Source: Dendrolimus kikuchii (taxonomy: Eukaryota; Arthropoda; Insecta; Lepidoptera; Lasiocampidae). Taken from it: DNA of 64,000 bases. Under the pieces are notes generated by a model. That model made no database searches, was not told the DNA's origin, and saw nothing but the letters and a program-made list of their open reading frames with translations. The translations under genes and the position numbers were made by a program. This document shows, in pieces, positions 19,999-30,548 of the stretch (the stretch's first letter is position 1; every line of letters starts with the position of its first letter). The stretch covers positions 28,961,728 to 29,025,727 of the forward strand of contig CM034389.1 in NCBI GenBank assembly GCA_019925095.2. Direction: 5' to 3'.

Positions 19999-20545
19999 AT
20001 ATGGGCTTAAAGGAAGCAACTGATGAAAGCAGCGGAAGAGACAAAGAACAGAATCCAAGCTCCGTCAGATGTTCCGATAGTAATGAAGATTTGGTACTTT
20101 GAGATGATTCCAGGCATAATAACAAAACAAAGAGTTTGTTGATGAATCGCAAAATAAAAATGGTAAGAGCAAATAGAAATCGATTTTTTACAAAGCCTCT
20201 CGACAAATAACATAAGCAACTCGCCCAACATAACACTGTCACCGCAAATCGTCATATTATCCTGTAATCTGTATCTGGCTGGGGTGCGAGCGTAATTCGG
20301 TCGGATTGGCGGCGGATTGTCTCCTGACCTGGGCCCTAAACAAACAAATGCACAGACCCTGAACTCAACCAATTTGCCAGATATTTACTGTGGTGTTATG
20401 CCCTTTGTTTACATGCTTGCCCAAGAATGTGAATATTTTCCAAGTTCCTGAAGCCTCTTTGTTTTCCGTACTTAGAAGGACAAATTCTGTTTACATCCAA
20501 TTCTAGCCCACTATTATTACTCGTATAATTGCCTTATACATGTGG
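19999..20545. other. Unassigned sequence
   Basis: No gene recognised. Minus-strand open frames up to 121 codons (20.0-20.4 kb) contain no known domain. Confidence 0.35.
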
Positions 20546-20646
20546 CGGCCTTTGTCGATTCTGTTGATGACTTTGCGGGCCTAGCGCGCTAGAAGACATA
20601 AGTCCCGGGTAAGATTCTGGACATGGTAAATTTCGTAACCGAACTT
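20546..20646 (+). mobile_element. SINE-S, degenerate head
   Basis: GGACATGGTAAATTTCGTAAC matches the SINE-S body, and GTCCCGGGTAAGATTCTGG stands where box B should be. A Rep-B copy cuts it on the right. Confidence 0.4.
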
Positions 20647-20862
20647 TTTTTTTATTTTTATTGCAGGAGATCAGCAGACAGGCAGACGGCCCACTTGATG
20701 GAAAGCGGTAACCATCGCCTATGGACATTTGCAACATCAAAGTTGTTACAAATGCGCTGCTGCTGGTCACTAATGCCGGAACACAACACAAGGTTGTTAT
20801 GGCGGCATACTTTAGACCAGGGGTGGTAGCCATCCAGTCGGGCAAATGCCCTACCACCTGGC
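20647..20862 (-). mobile_element. Rep-B copy, 5'-truncated
   Basis: Starts at the T-rich side and stops at CCTACCACCTGG, losing ~85 bp of the 5' end. An internal ~25 bp deletion removes CTCTTAAGGGAGACTGG. Confidence 0.8.
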
Positions 20863-20912
20863 CAAACTTTGCGTTTCGATTGTTTATATACAATGTGCAG
20901 TGGTGGTATGCA

Positions 20913-21198
20913 AATAAAAAAACTTCGTTTAAAAAAACCGACTTTAAAAACTAAAAAGTATAAAATAACTTATTTCTAAAGCTATTATTATTAATATATA
21001 TTCTCGAAAACATCTTGAAGTCGGTGCAAAGTATAACATAAAAATTACTATATTTTTACAATTACTAACCACCGACTTTAAGATGTTTTAGATAATATAT
21101 ATTAATAATAATAGCTTTAGAAATAAGTTATTTTATACTTTCTAGTTTTTTAGTTTTTGAAGTCGGTATTTTTAAACGAAGTTTTTTTATTTTATTTG
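20913..21198. mobile_element. Foldback MITE with ~115 bp arms
   Basis: The left arm (about 20913-21030) begins AAAAAACTTCGTTTAAAAA and carries ACCGACTTTAAAAACTAAAA; the right arm (about 21072-21198) is its inverse with few mismatches, ending GAAGTCGGTATTTTTAAACG. A ~40 bp AT-rich spacer separates them. No coding capacity. Confidence 0.75.
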
Positions 21199-21480
21199 TT
21201 ACTTTTTAGTGTCTAGCTATGTATGGGTAGACCTACGAAAGGTGCCGCGCACCTTAAAAAATATAGGTCCCAAGAAACGGGAACAAAAAAATGTTCGTAA
21301 AATGAAAACTACTGGGCCAAACTATGTCAAATTTTTAGGTGACTAAATGGCAACCATTCCGCATTAACTAAACAAGATTCACGTAAATGGGATTATAAAT
21401 CTCGGAGTAATCGGTGAACATACATAAAAAAAGATCCCGACGAATTGAGAACCTCCTTCTTCTTTTGAAGTGGGTTAAAA
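21199..21480 (+). repeat. Lepidopteran-type repeat adjoining the foldback MITE
   Basis: Contains GGTCCCAAGAAACGGGAAC, GGATTATAAATCTCGGAGTA and ends CTTTTGAAGTGGGTTAAAAA. The last words are a variant of the GAAGTCGGTT ends of the foldback arms, so both may belong to one larger element. Confidence 0.5.
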
Positions 21481-21576
21481 ATATTCACCAGTTTTCAAAT
21501 TGATTCATTTAACGTTCCGCGAGCACATGTTACTTATTCAAACTAAGTCACAAAACAGATTGCTTCCATAATTATA

Positions 21577-21619
21577 TTTAACTATTTGACAATGAAAACT
21601 TCATTGTCAAATAGTTAAA
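21577..21619. repeat. Perfect 20 bp inverted repeat (3 bp loop)
   Basis: Arms 21577-21596 and 21600-21619 are exactly complementary around AAC. Six more flanking bases pair with one mismatch. It is not associated with a recognised element. Confidence 0.8.
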
Positions 21620-21744
21620 CATAATTTCCTTAGACAAAAGAAATAAAATAATTACTTAGATCAAAGATCTTATTTGACCATCAATTTCGCCAGAGAGACC
21701 TTAAATACGACACAAGTATTTTATAATATTATAATATGTCGATT

Positions 21745-21911
21745 GACAGAAGCAGAAGGTGATGTCAGCAGCCTTAAGAACAGACGAGCGTGCATGACAA
21801 GAGTTATGAATGTCAAAGAAGCAATTGAGTTGTGTAAGAACAAGCCTGAATGGCGCTCTGTTGTTCGCGCCTACCCCGCAAGGGAACTGGCGTGAAGTTA
21901 TGTATGTATGT
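21745..21911 (+). mobile_element. LINE-A tail copy with 14 bp target duplication
   Basis: Short copy starting GACAGAAGCAGAAGG. Flanked by ATAATATGTCGATT at 21731-21744 and 21912-21925, the longest clean duplication of the family here. Confidence 0.9.
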
Positions 21912-22147
21912 ATAATATGTCGATTATTACGCTATGACAAACCATTACTAATTTATTATTATTTTTGTTTTTGTTCATATACACTAGTAATTTATTTTGT
22001 ATAATTTTATGACGATTGTTTATTGTTTTAATTTGCTTTGTGGAGCTAAGCCGTAGCATCACTTAGAGATACTTGCGGAAGATCAGCGCTGGTTGTGAAA
22101 CTAGCATTACGCTGAGCAAGAGCCTTTTTAGGACACCACAATTAATT

Positions 22148-22420
22148 ACATACATACATAACTTCACGCCAGTTCCCTTGCGGGGTAGGCACGAACAACA
22201 GAGCGCCATTTAGGCTTATTCTTACACACCTCACTTGCCTCTTTGACATTCATAACTCTTGTCATGCACGCTCGTCTGTTCTTAAGGCTCCTGACATCAC
22301 CTTCTGCTAGTACACGATCAATTTGATCATGGAAAGTGTGTCGTGGCCTTCCACGACTTCTGCATCCATCCACTTTTGTATTGTATATCTGTTTATTCAT
22401 TCTTTCATCATGCATTCTTA
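22148..22420 (-). mobile_element. LINE-A tail copy with 10 bp target duplication
   Basis: Open over 86 codons on the minus strand. Flanked by ACAATTAATT at 22138-22147 and 22421-22430. Confidence 0.9.
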
Positions 22421-22577
22421 ACAATTAATTGTTACATATATTACCATGTAAGACTTTTTGTATCTTGTCCTAAATAAATATTTTTCCTTTCTTTCTTTCT
22501 TTCCTTCTTCTAAAGATTTTTTAGTTTCTATCTTGTCTAAGAAGATTGTTTAGACATGTAAAACCTTTTTATTGGTA

Positions 22578-22908
22578 ATAAAACTACGTTTTAACGGTTT
22601 TAAGCGCGGTAATTTTATTTGATTTTGGTGTTTCCGACGTTTCGGCCACTTTTCAGTGGCCGTGATCACGGAAGACAAAGATGTCAAGTGTCAACGAGTA
22701 TTGTTAAAGTTTTATTTAGCCTACCGCCAACTTGTTAATTTTAATTATTTAGTTTAAATTTTGTTTATGGTTATTACTTACTCTATGGGAGCCTAATCTA
22801 ATTTAAAAAGAAACGGAAAAACCAAAATCAAATAAGATTACCGCGCTTAAAACCGTTAAAACATAGTTTTATTATGTATACAAGTCGCGAAAACTTAAGA
22901 AAATATTA
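22578..22908 (-). mobile_element. PLE foldback remnant P2
   Basis: Left end AATAAAACTACG and right end AAGAAAATATTA are the two orientations of the PLE terminus (arms ~70 bp), separated by the hammerhead-like motif and the leader-like stretch. Flanked by CTTTTTATTGGT (22566-22577) and CTTTTTAATGGT (22909-22920), a 12 bp duplication with one mismatch. No coding sequence remains. Confidence 0.8.
22627..22676 (-). ncRNA. Hammerhead-like motif in P2
   Basis: Same order as the 4821 copy with stem I TTCC/GGAA, core GTGATCA, stem II with GAAA loop, GAAACGTC. C3/G8 are exchanged as in P1 and P3. Confidence 0.55.
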
Positions 22909-23057
22909 CTTTTTAATGGTTTTAATATTTATGTTAAGCGTAGTGATTAAGTCCTCTTCGTTTTTTATCCTAAACTCGGCGTCTGCCATTGTCAACATTG
23001 TAATTTTCCTTTTGCACATTTCTATATTTAATAAGCGTAATATTTATAACCCGCAGG

Positions 23058-23660
23058 GGGGCTTTGTGGTGAAGCCTTAGGTGAGTAGCGACACCTCGTG
23101 GGCCAAGGCAAGGCCCCCGCCTCCGTGCTTGTCTTAACCACCCGGCATGGAGTGGAGATCGCTAGAGCTAAGACTCAAGCTCCAAGGGTGGAAGTAATAA
23201 ATGGCCTAACGTCGGAAGTAGCTGAGGTGAACCTGCAGCCCACCTCTCGACACCCCTTAGCCACTCGCACCCATGTTGCCCCTGTCTTTATGGCATTTTT
23301 TGGGGCCCATGCAGGGAGTGGCGAGTCACGGTCTGCCCATTTTTCCATGTTCTCTGAACATTGCGACGGGCAGACGCCATAGTCCCCATATTCCCAGACC
23401 CCTAGTACCACTAGCAGTTCACCCCAATAGCCCGGTACTTTTTGTCCTCATTTCCCACAATAGTTCTACGCTGGCCGGGGCTTGTCCTTGGATGCATTAC
23501 TATATGGTGTAGACAGGGATAATCGCCGGTCAGTGTCACGCCACATTTACATTAAATTTGTCAAAGGGCCTCTACGTGTTGGCCTTTCCATGGCCCCACG
23601 CAAGCCCTCCAAATGTCCGGGCCATTTTTATGGCCCGTGGTCTCGAAAGACATACAAATA
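23058..23660 (+). mobile_element. Rep-D, full length (~600 bp)
   Basis: Starts CTTTGTGGTGAAGCCTTAGG and ends after GGCCCGTGGTCTCGAAAGAC with an AAT-rich tail. The GC content is high. Copies at 50.5-51.1 and 62.5-63.1 kb share both ends, so the element has fixed termini. A ~60-residue frame (VEIARAKTQAP, TSEVA.VNLQP) is recognisable in the three copies, but no known domain. Confidence 0.65.
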
Positions 23661-23667
23661 ATAATAA

Positions 23668-24052
23668 TCTTTATTCGGCAAAATACAGTAAGTTGTTATA
23701 ATATAAGTTGATGTCCTATACATTCTACCATACACACATGGCACTAGATACGACTATATATAAGTATAAATATAAGGCCAACACTGCACATGTACTTCCT
23801 CACAACACCAGCATGTAACAGATACACTCTACATTAGTATAAGTTTAGTATTAAAATTAGAATAAATTAATGTAATAAGTTATTCTTAAGGTACACCAAA
23901 ACAGAAAAATTACTACATATAATGTCACATACACTAACAAAAATAAACAATAAGCGTGTATGGAGTCTCACATTTTTCATAGAAATTAAGTATTAAAAAA
24001 GGGTACGGAACTCGAGTCCGCAGATATATATATAATAATTAAAAAAATTATA
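23668..24052 (+). mobile_element. Rep-E copy
   Basis: Contains GGCACTAGATACGACTATAT, CTTCCTCACAACACCAGCAT and CGGAACTCGAGTCCG near its AT-rich 3' end. It directly follows the AAT tail of Rep-D. Other copies are at 28.7, 42.5, 45.1 and 52.1 kb. Confidence 0.65.
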
Positions 24053-24252
24053 AAAAAACATTCTACCATTTTCATGGTGTGCAAAAACTAACAATAATTG
24101 TAAATTAATGTAATATTTATCATGTACATTATTTGAAAATTCCGTCGTCTTTAACATACCTATATCTATATTTGTATTTATTTATATTTTTACAATCGCT
24201 TGATCAAATTATTTGTTGATATTTATTATTAAGATCTAACACTATGATAAAA

Positions 24253-24414
24253 GGTGATGTCAGAAGCCTTAAGAACAGACGAGCTTGCATGACAAGAGTT
24301 ATGAATGTCAAAGAGGCAAGTGAGGTGTGTAAGAATAAGCCTAAATGGCACTCTGTTGTTCGTGCCTACCCCGCAAGGGAACTGGCGTGAAGTTATGTAT
24401 GTATGTATGTATGT
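24253..24414 (+). mobile_element. LINE-A tail copy with 12 bp target duplication
   Basis: Starts GGTGATGTCAGAAGCC. Flanked by ACTATGATAAAA at 24241-24252 and 24415-24426. Confidence 0.9.
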
Positions 24415-24426
24415 ACTATGATAAAA

Positions 24427-24845
24427 AGCACGTTATCAATATTTTTCAGCATTTAACCCAAATAGTACTTACAAAAGACGACATTCGGGACATACCTGCA
24501 ACAAATAAATAGACTTGCGTTAATTCAACCCAAAATACATTTGTTTCATACTTATTTGTGGATTCAAATGACATACTTTATAGAATTGAAAACAAATTTC
24601 CTCTCAACCCACATCACTTACGACTCCTCCGTGAAGAACTTTGAGCTTGAAGGTCAAGAAGGTCACAGAAACAATTCGAGATAACCTCGAGACCTTTACA
24701 CTTATTTGCCTCAATTTATTCGAGACACTTTCAATCACATACCCAATTACTAGAATTTCAATATAAACAATATTGTTAAAAAGCTTTTTTTACTTTGTAT
24801 TTATTACTTTAGTATCCATCAAATCTGAATTATTGCTAGGCTAAT
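24427..24845. other. Unassigned sequence
   Basis: No gene or repeat recognised. Confidence 0.4.
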
Positions 24846-25156
24846 ATTTTTTTATTGAAGGAGTTCAGCAGACAGGCAGCCGGCCCACTTGATGGAAAGC
24901 GGTTACCATCGCCTATGGACATTTGCAACACCAAAGGTGCTACAAATACGCTGCTGCTCTTAAGGGAGACTGGAACCTGGTCACTAATGTCGGAACACAA
25001 TACAAGGTTGTTATGGCGGCATACTCTAGACCAGGGGTGGTAGCCATCCAGTCGGGCAAATGCCCTACCACCTGGCTGTGGGTTGTTAAGTCGCCTCTTA
25101 CGACAGGCCGCCGGGCCGCAGGAAATTGTATTCTTTCTCCGTTCCTGCACGGATAA
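24846..25156 (-). mobile_element. Rep-B copy, full length
   Basis: From TTTTTTTATTGAAGGAGTTC to CCTGCACGGATA; two bases are lost at CTCTTAAGGG. Confidence 0.85.
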
Positions 25157-25212
25157 TATTGACGAATAGCATGCAATGATGAGGGGTGAAACTTATGTAA
25201 CAAACCGTATTG

Positions 25213-25750
25213 TTAATAATGTTACAAGTTTACCGGGACTCGAATTGAAATGCCGTTAGAATTATTATAGAGTTTATTAGAACTATACAAACACGTATAA
25301 CACAGGTACATATATAACCGAACACAACAAATACAAACGTAATGCAGAAGGTCGTAATTCAATGAAACGCGCAAAGTCCGTTACTAATAGATTACCGAAT
25401 GTACACACGTCTCGCCTTGATCATGGTTCTCGCTCGACTGCCCCCTCCTTCAATCAGGCCATCGTTTTATACTGCACAAATGCAATGTACCCGTATCATA
25501 GTCGACGTAATCCGAAACACCTGGCTAATGGGTCGTCCGCAAGCGGTCATAAATGAGTATAATAAAACAGCTGGGCTGTAGTCTAGAAACGTATGCCAAT
25601 AAATAAGTAAATAAACGATGAGATGACCATAAAATAATTACAACCACTTCAAATGCCGACAGGTAATAAAATGTGTTTTTTTTTTTCATATATGCAAGTG
25701 GATTTTGTTTTGTCGGGACCTGACTTGAACAATAACATTTGTAAAATAAT
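25213..25750 (+). mobile_element. Family F, near full length
   Basis: Starts GTTACAAGTTTACCGGGACT and ends near CTGACTTGAACAATAAC. It carries every block of the 8.55 kb copy in order, and the outermost bases are again weakly inverse. Confidence 0.55.
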
Positions 25751-25854
25751 AGATGGTTTATTTAAATAAATAAATAAAAATACAAATAAATAAACAACCT
25801 CATGACTGTAAATATCATGATATGTAATATAACCCGCACCGCTTATTAATATAA

Positions 25855-25985
25855 ACTAGTGGTTGCCTGTGGTCGAAATTCGACCATAATAATTAATTTA
25901 AATTATAAGTTTGAACATTATGAAGGTTCTGTTGTCAAAGTCTATACTTCTATAATCACAGATTTCGCCAAGGCTACACTGTTCA
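25855..25985 (-). mobile_element. Helitron-like type 3 copy
   Basis: The minus-strand 3' end reads CGACCACAGGCAACCACTAG followed by T, preceded by a GGTCGAA/TTCGACC hairpin. The remainder matches 4.28 and 8.49 kb. Confidence 0.55.
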
Positions 25986-26647
25986 TTTGACTTGAACAAT
26001 GAACAAAAGAGTATATATATATGCGTGTGTGTGTCAAATACGGTAGTGTGTGTAATGTTTGTTTTATTGATTTATTAAAAATATATTAGCATTCTGCATA
26101 CTTTCTCTGTATAAACTATAATTGTGCGAAATATCATACTCCTTCGTCCGCGCAATTTTCGTAAAAAGGGGTACAAAGTTTTTGCTTCGCGTATTAATAT
26201 ATAGATAATACCACATATAACAAATAAAATTACTGAAGTGTAAGTTGAAGTGCAGTGAGGAGCAGAAGTGCCGCTGTTATCCATTGCTTCATCAAACAGG
26301 TACGTGCATGCTGTTTCTTTCCACTACCCTTCGAAATTGTTCCACTCTTCTTTTCTCTCAATCTCACACAGTTCGCTTATCATAAATGCAGTGCCGCCGC
26401 AACAGTAATATTTGCGGGTAGTTGTGTTTATTGATCTGATATGAAAGCGAGCGGGCGTAGTGACGAAAGATCATTCCCACTTCGACTTTCATCAGATGCA
26501 GATGTCAAGTTCTATTGGGTCGCTAATTGATCCGAGAATCATAGTTTACAATTAATTGTACTTTAGATAGGTATTCTTCGTTCTGAATTCAAATAAAACA
26601 GTTCTCAAAGTTCTACAATGTTTTATTATAGAAATACCCGCATTAAC
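25986..26647. other. Unassigned sequence
   Basis: No gene or repeat recognised; one ATATATATGCGTGTGTGTG microsatellite at 26013-26032. Confidence 0.35.
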
Positions 26648-26785
26648 AGTACGTTACACTGGAAGATCGATGGATAGAAGTGTAAAGGTAGACCAAAGAG
26701 AGATGGATGAAGTGTGAACTGGTGTAACAGCTGACGTAGCCCAGAATGAAAGACATTTTATGCCGACCCCAAATAATTAGGAGAA
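26648..26785 (+). pseudogene. LINE-J reverse transcriptase C-terminal remnant
   Basis: With one frameshift it reads GRPK-R-WMK and then VTADVAQNERHF, the end of a known style of non-LTR ORF2 (GRPKKRWMD...GV..DVAQ.R..W). Short and decayed. Confidence 0.4.
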
Positions 26786-26814
26786 GGTGAAAAGTAAGAT
26801 AGAGGAACTTCGTT

Positions 26815-26965
26815 CGCGTTGTCATGACGACGATTTGTTGAAGTAAAACTTCTTTAGAATCGTTTTGATTTTTAAATTTGATGAAACGAAAAAGCGACAC
26901 TAAAACAGACAAACACATAAATCTATAAGACTAAGCCTCCGAGAGAATGAGATACAAGTTTTACA
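26815..26965. repeat. Repeat K
   Basis: GAAGTAAAACTTCTTTAGAA, GATGAAACGAAAAAGCGACA and CCGAGAGAATGAGATAC are shared with 14.17-14.31 kb; GAACTTCGTTCGCGTTGTCA is echoed at 31.62 kb. Confidence 0.5.
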
Positions 26966-27827
26966 ATTTAGTTACTGTGAAAGGAGAAGAAGCGGCGCAA
27001 CTAACTTCCTAGCAACATACTTCATAATTGTTATCATTAATGAGTCAGAATTTATAAATATCCCGGTTCATTATGCTATGCCTCTGCTACACTTGGAATA
27101 ATGTTCAGCATTAATGTTACATTCAAAACGTTTTAATGACGTTTAACATTAACAGATAAGTCATGCATAAATGGAGCGAATCGTTATTACCTTATTTTTA
27201 ACTCTATATAAGAAGATATTTATAAATAATCAAATACAATAAAAGAAAACTTATTTGTTTTGTATTCTAACCATAATCCCTCAAGACTATAAGTAGAATA
27301 CTGAGCCTAGATCACCGTCTTCTATGGGTAAGGTGCCCAGAAGGCTAGGTACGTTTCCTCGCTGGATTGCCATACTGATCCGTTGCTCATGGTAAGCACC
27401 AGCCTTCTGATCACCTGAAGAGTCAAGAGTCAAGAAGAGTCAATTCTTTAAGTAAATCGTATTTGGTTACAATCATAATCACTGATGCAAAATCATTCAA
27501 ACAATTATTTGCAATATCTGGACCAGATATATCGGTAGTACTAATTTGTTATACACCTTATGCCGCAGACAATAAAGGTGGAAATCGTTTAAAAGATCTC
27601 AGATATTATTTATCCGGCCATAAGTCACGCGTTGGCGAAGTAAACCCATAGATTACCGTTGTCCGTTTGAAAGTTGCTAATGTGTCGAGGTTGGCGATGG
27701 AGCAAGGTTTTCGTATGAAAATATTAAACTGTCAAAAAGCTACTGAAATGAGGATTTGCGTGAGGCGTTTGGAAATTATGAAAGAACTTTTTTAATCTCC
27801 TCTTTCCTTCACTTGGTAAAAAATAAA
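26966..27827. other. Unassigned sequence
   Basis: About 860 bp of AT-rich sequence. A 62-codon open frame at 27463-27651 has no family resemblance. Confidence 0.35.
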
Positions 27828-28326
27828 AATAGCCCGTAACATCTCACTGGTGAGCTTAGGCTTTTATTGGGGGAATAGGTAATGTACTCGCTATGATTGC
27901 TCGCAATATACAATGCAAAAGTGGATGGATGCAGAAGTCGTGGAAGGCCACGACACACCTTCCATGATCAAATTTATGTCAGGAGCCTTAAGAACAGACG
28001 AGCGTGCATGACAAGAGCTATAAATGTCACAGAAGCAAGTGAGGTGTGTAAGAATAAGCCTGAATGGCGCTCTGTTGTTCGTGCCTACCCCGCAAGGGAA
28101 CTGGCGTGAAGTTATGTATGTATGTATGTAGGATTGCTCGCTTTGTCACATCGGTTATCTCGATGTGCAGGTTTCAACAGGATTTTTTCCTTTACCCTCA
28201 ACACGTGGTAATTGTAAAAATATGCACATTAGATCAGAAAACCGCCCAAGCAGTGTATGCTTTCCGGCTAAGATTTAAAACCGCCCCTTTGTGTTTGGCA
28301 TTCGTGCGCTAACCACTAAGCTACCA
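27828..28326 (-). mobile_element. SINE-C copy split by LINE-A
   Basis: The 3' part (27828-27904) and the head (28142-28326) flank a LINE-A insertion. CATCGGTTATCTCGATGTGC identifies the body; box B is mutated (AGATTTAAAACC). Confidence 0.7.
27905..28131 (+). mobile_element. LINE-A tail copy inside SINE-C
   Basis: Flanked by GATTGCTCGC at 27895-27904 and 28132-28141. A deletion in the frame joins CAAATTTA to TGTCAGG. This shows LINE-A was active after SINE-C. Confidence 0.9.
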
Positions 28327-28344
28327 TGGTTTATAGTAACCCAG

Positions 28345-28705
28345 TTTATAGTGACCCAAAGTGAGTCTTGGCCTCCGAAACGAGAGCACGTCACTTTCCT
28401 CTATCCTGCGCAGTGTCTTGCCAGTCGTGGGCTTGTGGTGCGGTCAGGTCATCTTCCACTGTATTCTTTCAGCGACACCTTGGACGACCAAGTATGCTTC
28501 CTTCACTCCCCGATCTTCCTCCATTCGCTCTACATGACTGAGGCAGCGAAGACGGTGAGATTCTATCTCCCCAATTATGTTGGGCTCGGCCATGAGGTCT
28601 TCTATTTCGGAGTTGGTTCGGAGCCTCCAGCTGCCATCTCCTTTCATTGTTGGGCCCAAGATTTTTCTGAGAACCTTCCTCTAATGGCTTATAGTAATGT
28701 TACGA
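28345..28705 (-). pseudogene. LINE-I reverse transcriptase C-terminus
   Basis: Minus strand: GSWRLRTNSEIEDLMAEPN, IIGEIESHRLRCLSHVERM, then VKEAYL and a frameshifted end. This is the C-terminus of another non-LTR ORF2 family (…LRWLGHVERM). The 182-codon plus-strand open frame over it is antisense. Confidence 0.7.
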
Positions 28706-28734
28706 ATTTTTGGAATTCGAAATTAATTAATGTA

Positions 28735-29380
28735 CACAAAGTACACACATGTAATTCTTTTTTTTTTCAATTATATACATATCTACGGACTCCAGTTCCG
28801 TACCTTTTTTTACTACTTAATTTCTATGAAAAATTGTAGAGTCCATACACGCTTATTGTTTATTTTTGTTACTGCGTGTGACATTAATTTAGTGATTTAT
28901 ATGTTATGGTGTACCTTAAGAATAACTTATTATATTAATTTATTCTAATTTCAATACTAAACTTACACTAATGTAGAGTGTATCTGTTACATGCTGGTGT
29001 TGTGAGGAAGTGAATGTGCAGTGTTGGCCTTATATCTATACTTATATATATAGTCCTATCTAGTGCCATGTGTGTTGGTTTTTTCTTTTCTGTGCCTGGG
29101 TTATTAATTTTTAGGCTCTTTGTGTGTCTTGGTTTGTTTGTGAGTGTGCGTGTAATGCAATGCGATGGCAGTGCGCGTTGGTTTGAGTACGTGTATAAGT
29201 TTTATTGTTAGTTATGTGTTTGTGACTTTGTGTGGTGTTATAATTTATTGTTTAATTGTTGTGACATGAAGAATTTTCAGTTGGTGTTGATGATGACGGA
29301 TAGTTTAGGAGGGGGATTAGTGGCCCTCCATTAGGTGTTGGACCACCGTCTTGTCTCTCATGCGTGTCTCCCTCACACAT
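28735..29380 (-). mobile_element. Rep-E, longest copy
   Basis: The core (28750-29070) matches other E copies. Here the element may extend to ~29380 (GGTCCAACACCTAATGGAGG on the minus strand), beyond the other copies. If so, E is the 3' end of a longer LINE-like element truncated elsewhere. Confidence 0.5.
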
Positions 29381-29384
29381 GTAA

Positions 29385-29640
29385 TTCACAGACATTACAA
29401 ACATAATCTAATACAACAAGTCCAAATCGTACTACAGAAGATCGTAATAACATAAACTGCGCAAAGTCTACATGAGATTCCTATTCCAAAAGTACATTTA
29501 ATAACTCCTCGATCGCAGTTGAAACTCCACCAAGTTTTTCCCCTCAGCAACATGCACACCATTCATTGGAATTCTTAGACTTGTGAGCTTAATCCGAAAC
29601 ACATTACTCATAACTTTTAAGAACTTGTAATGGAATTTTG
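29385..29640 (+). mobile_element. Family F, diverged copy
   Basis: Related to the 18.43 kb copy (AATTCACAGACATTACAAAC, GAAGATCGTAATAACATAAA, GCGCAAAGTC). Confidence 0.35.
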
Positions 29641-29879
29641 GCAATTACAGTTTATGATGCCTTCGGCTCGACAATTTACCGCAACGACAAAAAGGATTAG
29701 CAATTAACAATAGACGGCTACATTTCAATAGTTAATACAATTAAAGAATTAACGGTATAATTAAGACAATCATAAAATATGTCATAAGATAATTTAAGTT
29801 CCAAGAGGTAAGAAAACAGGTGTTCGCAAAAGATTATTCACTAACTATTTAACTAATCTCTATATATATATATATATAC

Positions 29880-30233
29880 AATAAAACTACGTTTTAACGG
29901 TTTTAAGCGCGGTAATTTTATTTGATTTTGGTTTTTCCGACGTTTCGGCCACTTTTCAGTGGCCGTGATCACGGAAGACAAAGATGTCAAGTGTCAACGA
30001 GTATTGTTAAAGTTGTATTTAGCCTACCGCCAACTTAATTGCCGCCAAGTTAATTTTAATTATTTTGTTTTAATTTTGTTTATGGTTATTATTTACTCTA
30101 TGGGAGCCTAATCTAATTTACTACCGCTTCGCAACATGTTATGGCTTGAAAATCAAATAGAATTACCGCGCATAAAACCGTTAAAACGTAGTTTTGTTAC
30201 GTATACAAGTCCCGAAAACTTAAGAAAATATTA
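29880..30233 (-). mobile_element. PLE foldback remnant P3
   Basis: Inverse terminal blocks (29880-29929 and about 30150-30233) surround the hammerhead-like motif and a leader-like region. Flanking AATCTCTATATATA/AATCTTTATATATC may be a duplication, blurred by a TA run. Confidence 0.7.
29930..29979 (-). ncRNA. Hammerhead-like motif in P3
   Basis: Identical in core and stems to the 4821 copy: GTGATCA, GGCCACT-GAAA-AGTGGCC, GAAACGTC, TTCC/GGAA. Confidence 0.55.
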
Positions 30234-30274
30234 ATCTTTATATATCAGAATCAATGCCACCTTTCGTTGTAATT

Positions 30275-30548
30275 TTATAACTTGAGAACGACTTTACCGA
30301 TTTTGATGAAATTTTGTGTGTGTTTGAGTGGGTCCCGGGATGGTTTAGATCCACAATTGGAACCGGTAGGTGGCGCTGAAATTGGGTTCTACAATTCTCC
30401 TAACCACCGGGAGCGATTTTGATGATTTTATTTTTGTGTGTTTGAGTGGGTTCCCGGATGGTTTAGATTTGCAATTAGAACCGGTAGGTGGCGCTGGTCC
30501 TAGATTTTTATTTTTTCAGAGCAGGACAACGTCTGCCGGGGGCGGTAG
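30275..30548 (+). mobile_element. Helitron-like type 2, internally duplicated
   Basis: The block GGTTTAGATYYRCAATTRGAACCGGTAGG occurs twice, as in the 16.44 kb copy. The end reads GTCTGCCGGGGGCGGTAG, a mutated CTAG. Confidence 0.55.

Noticed and set aside
19952..20372. Overlapping 96-121 codon minus-strand frames
   Set aside because: No recognisable domain, no signal of splicing or conservation; chance frames.
28291..28839. 182-codon plus-strand open frame
   Set aside because: Antisense to the LINE-I C-terminus, whose minus-strand motifs (EPNIIGEI, HVERM) are recognisable.
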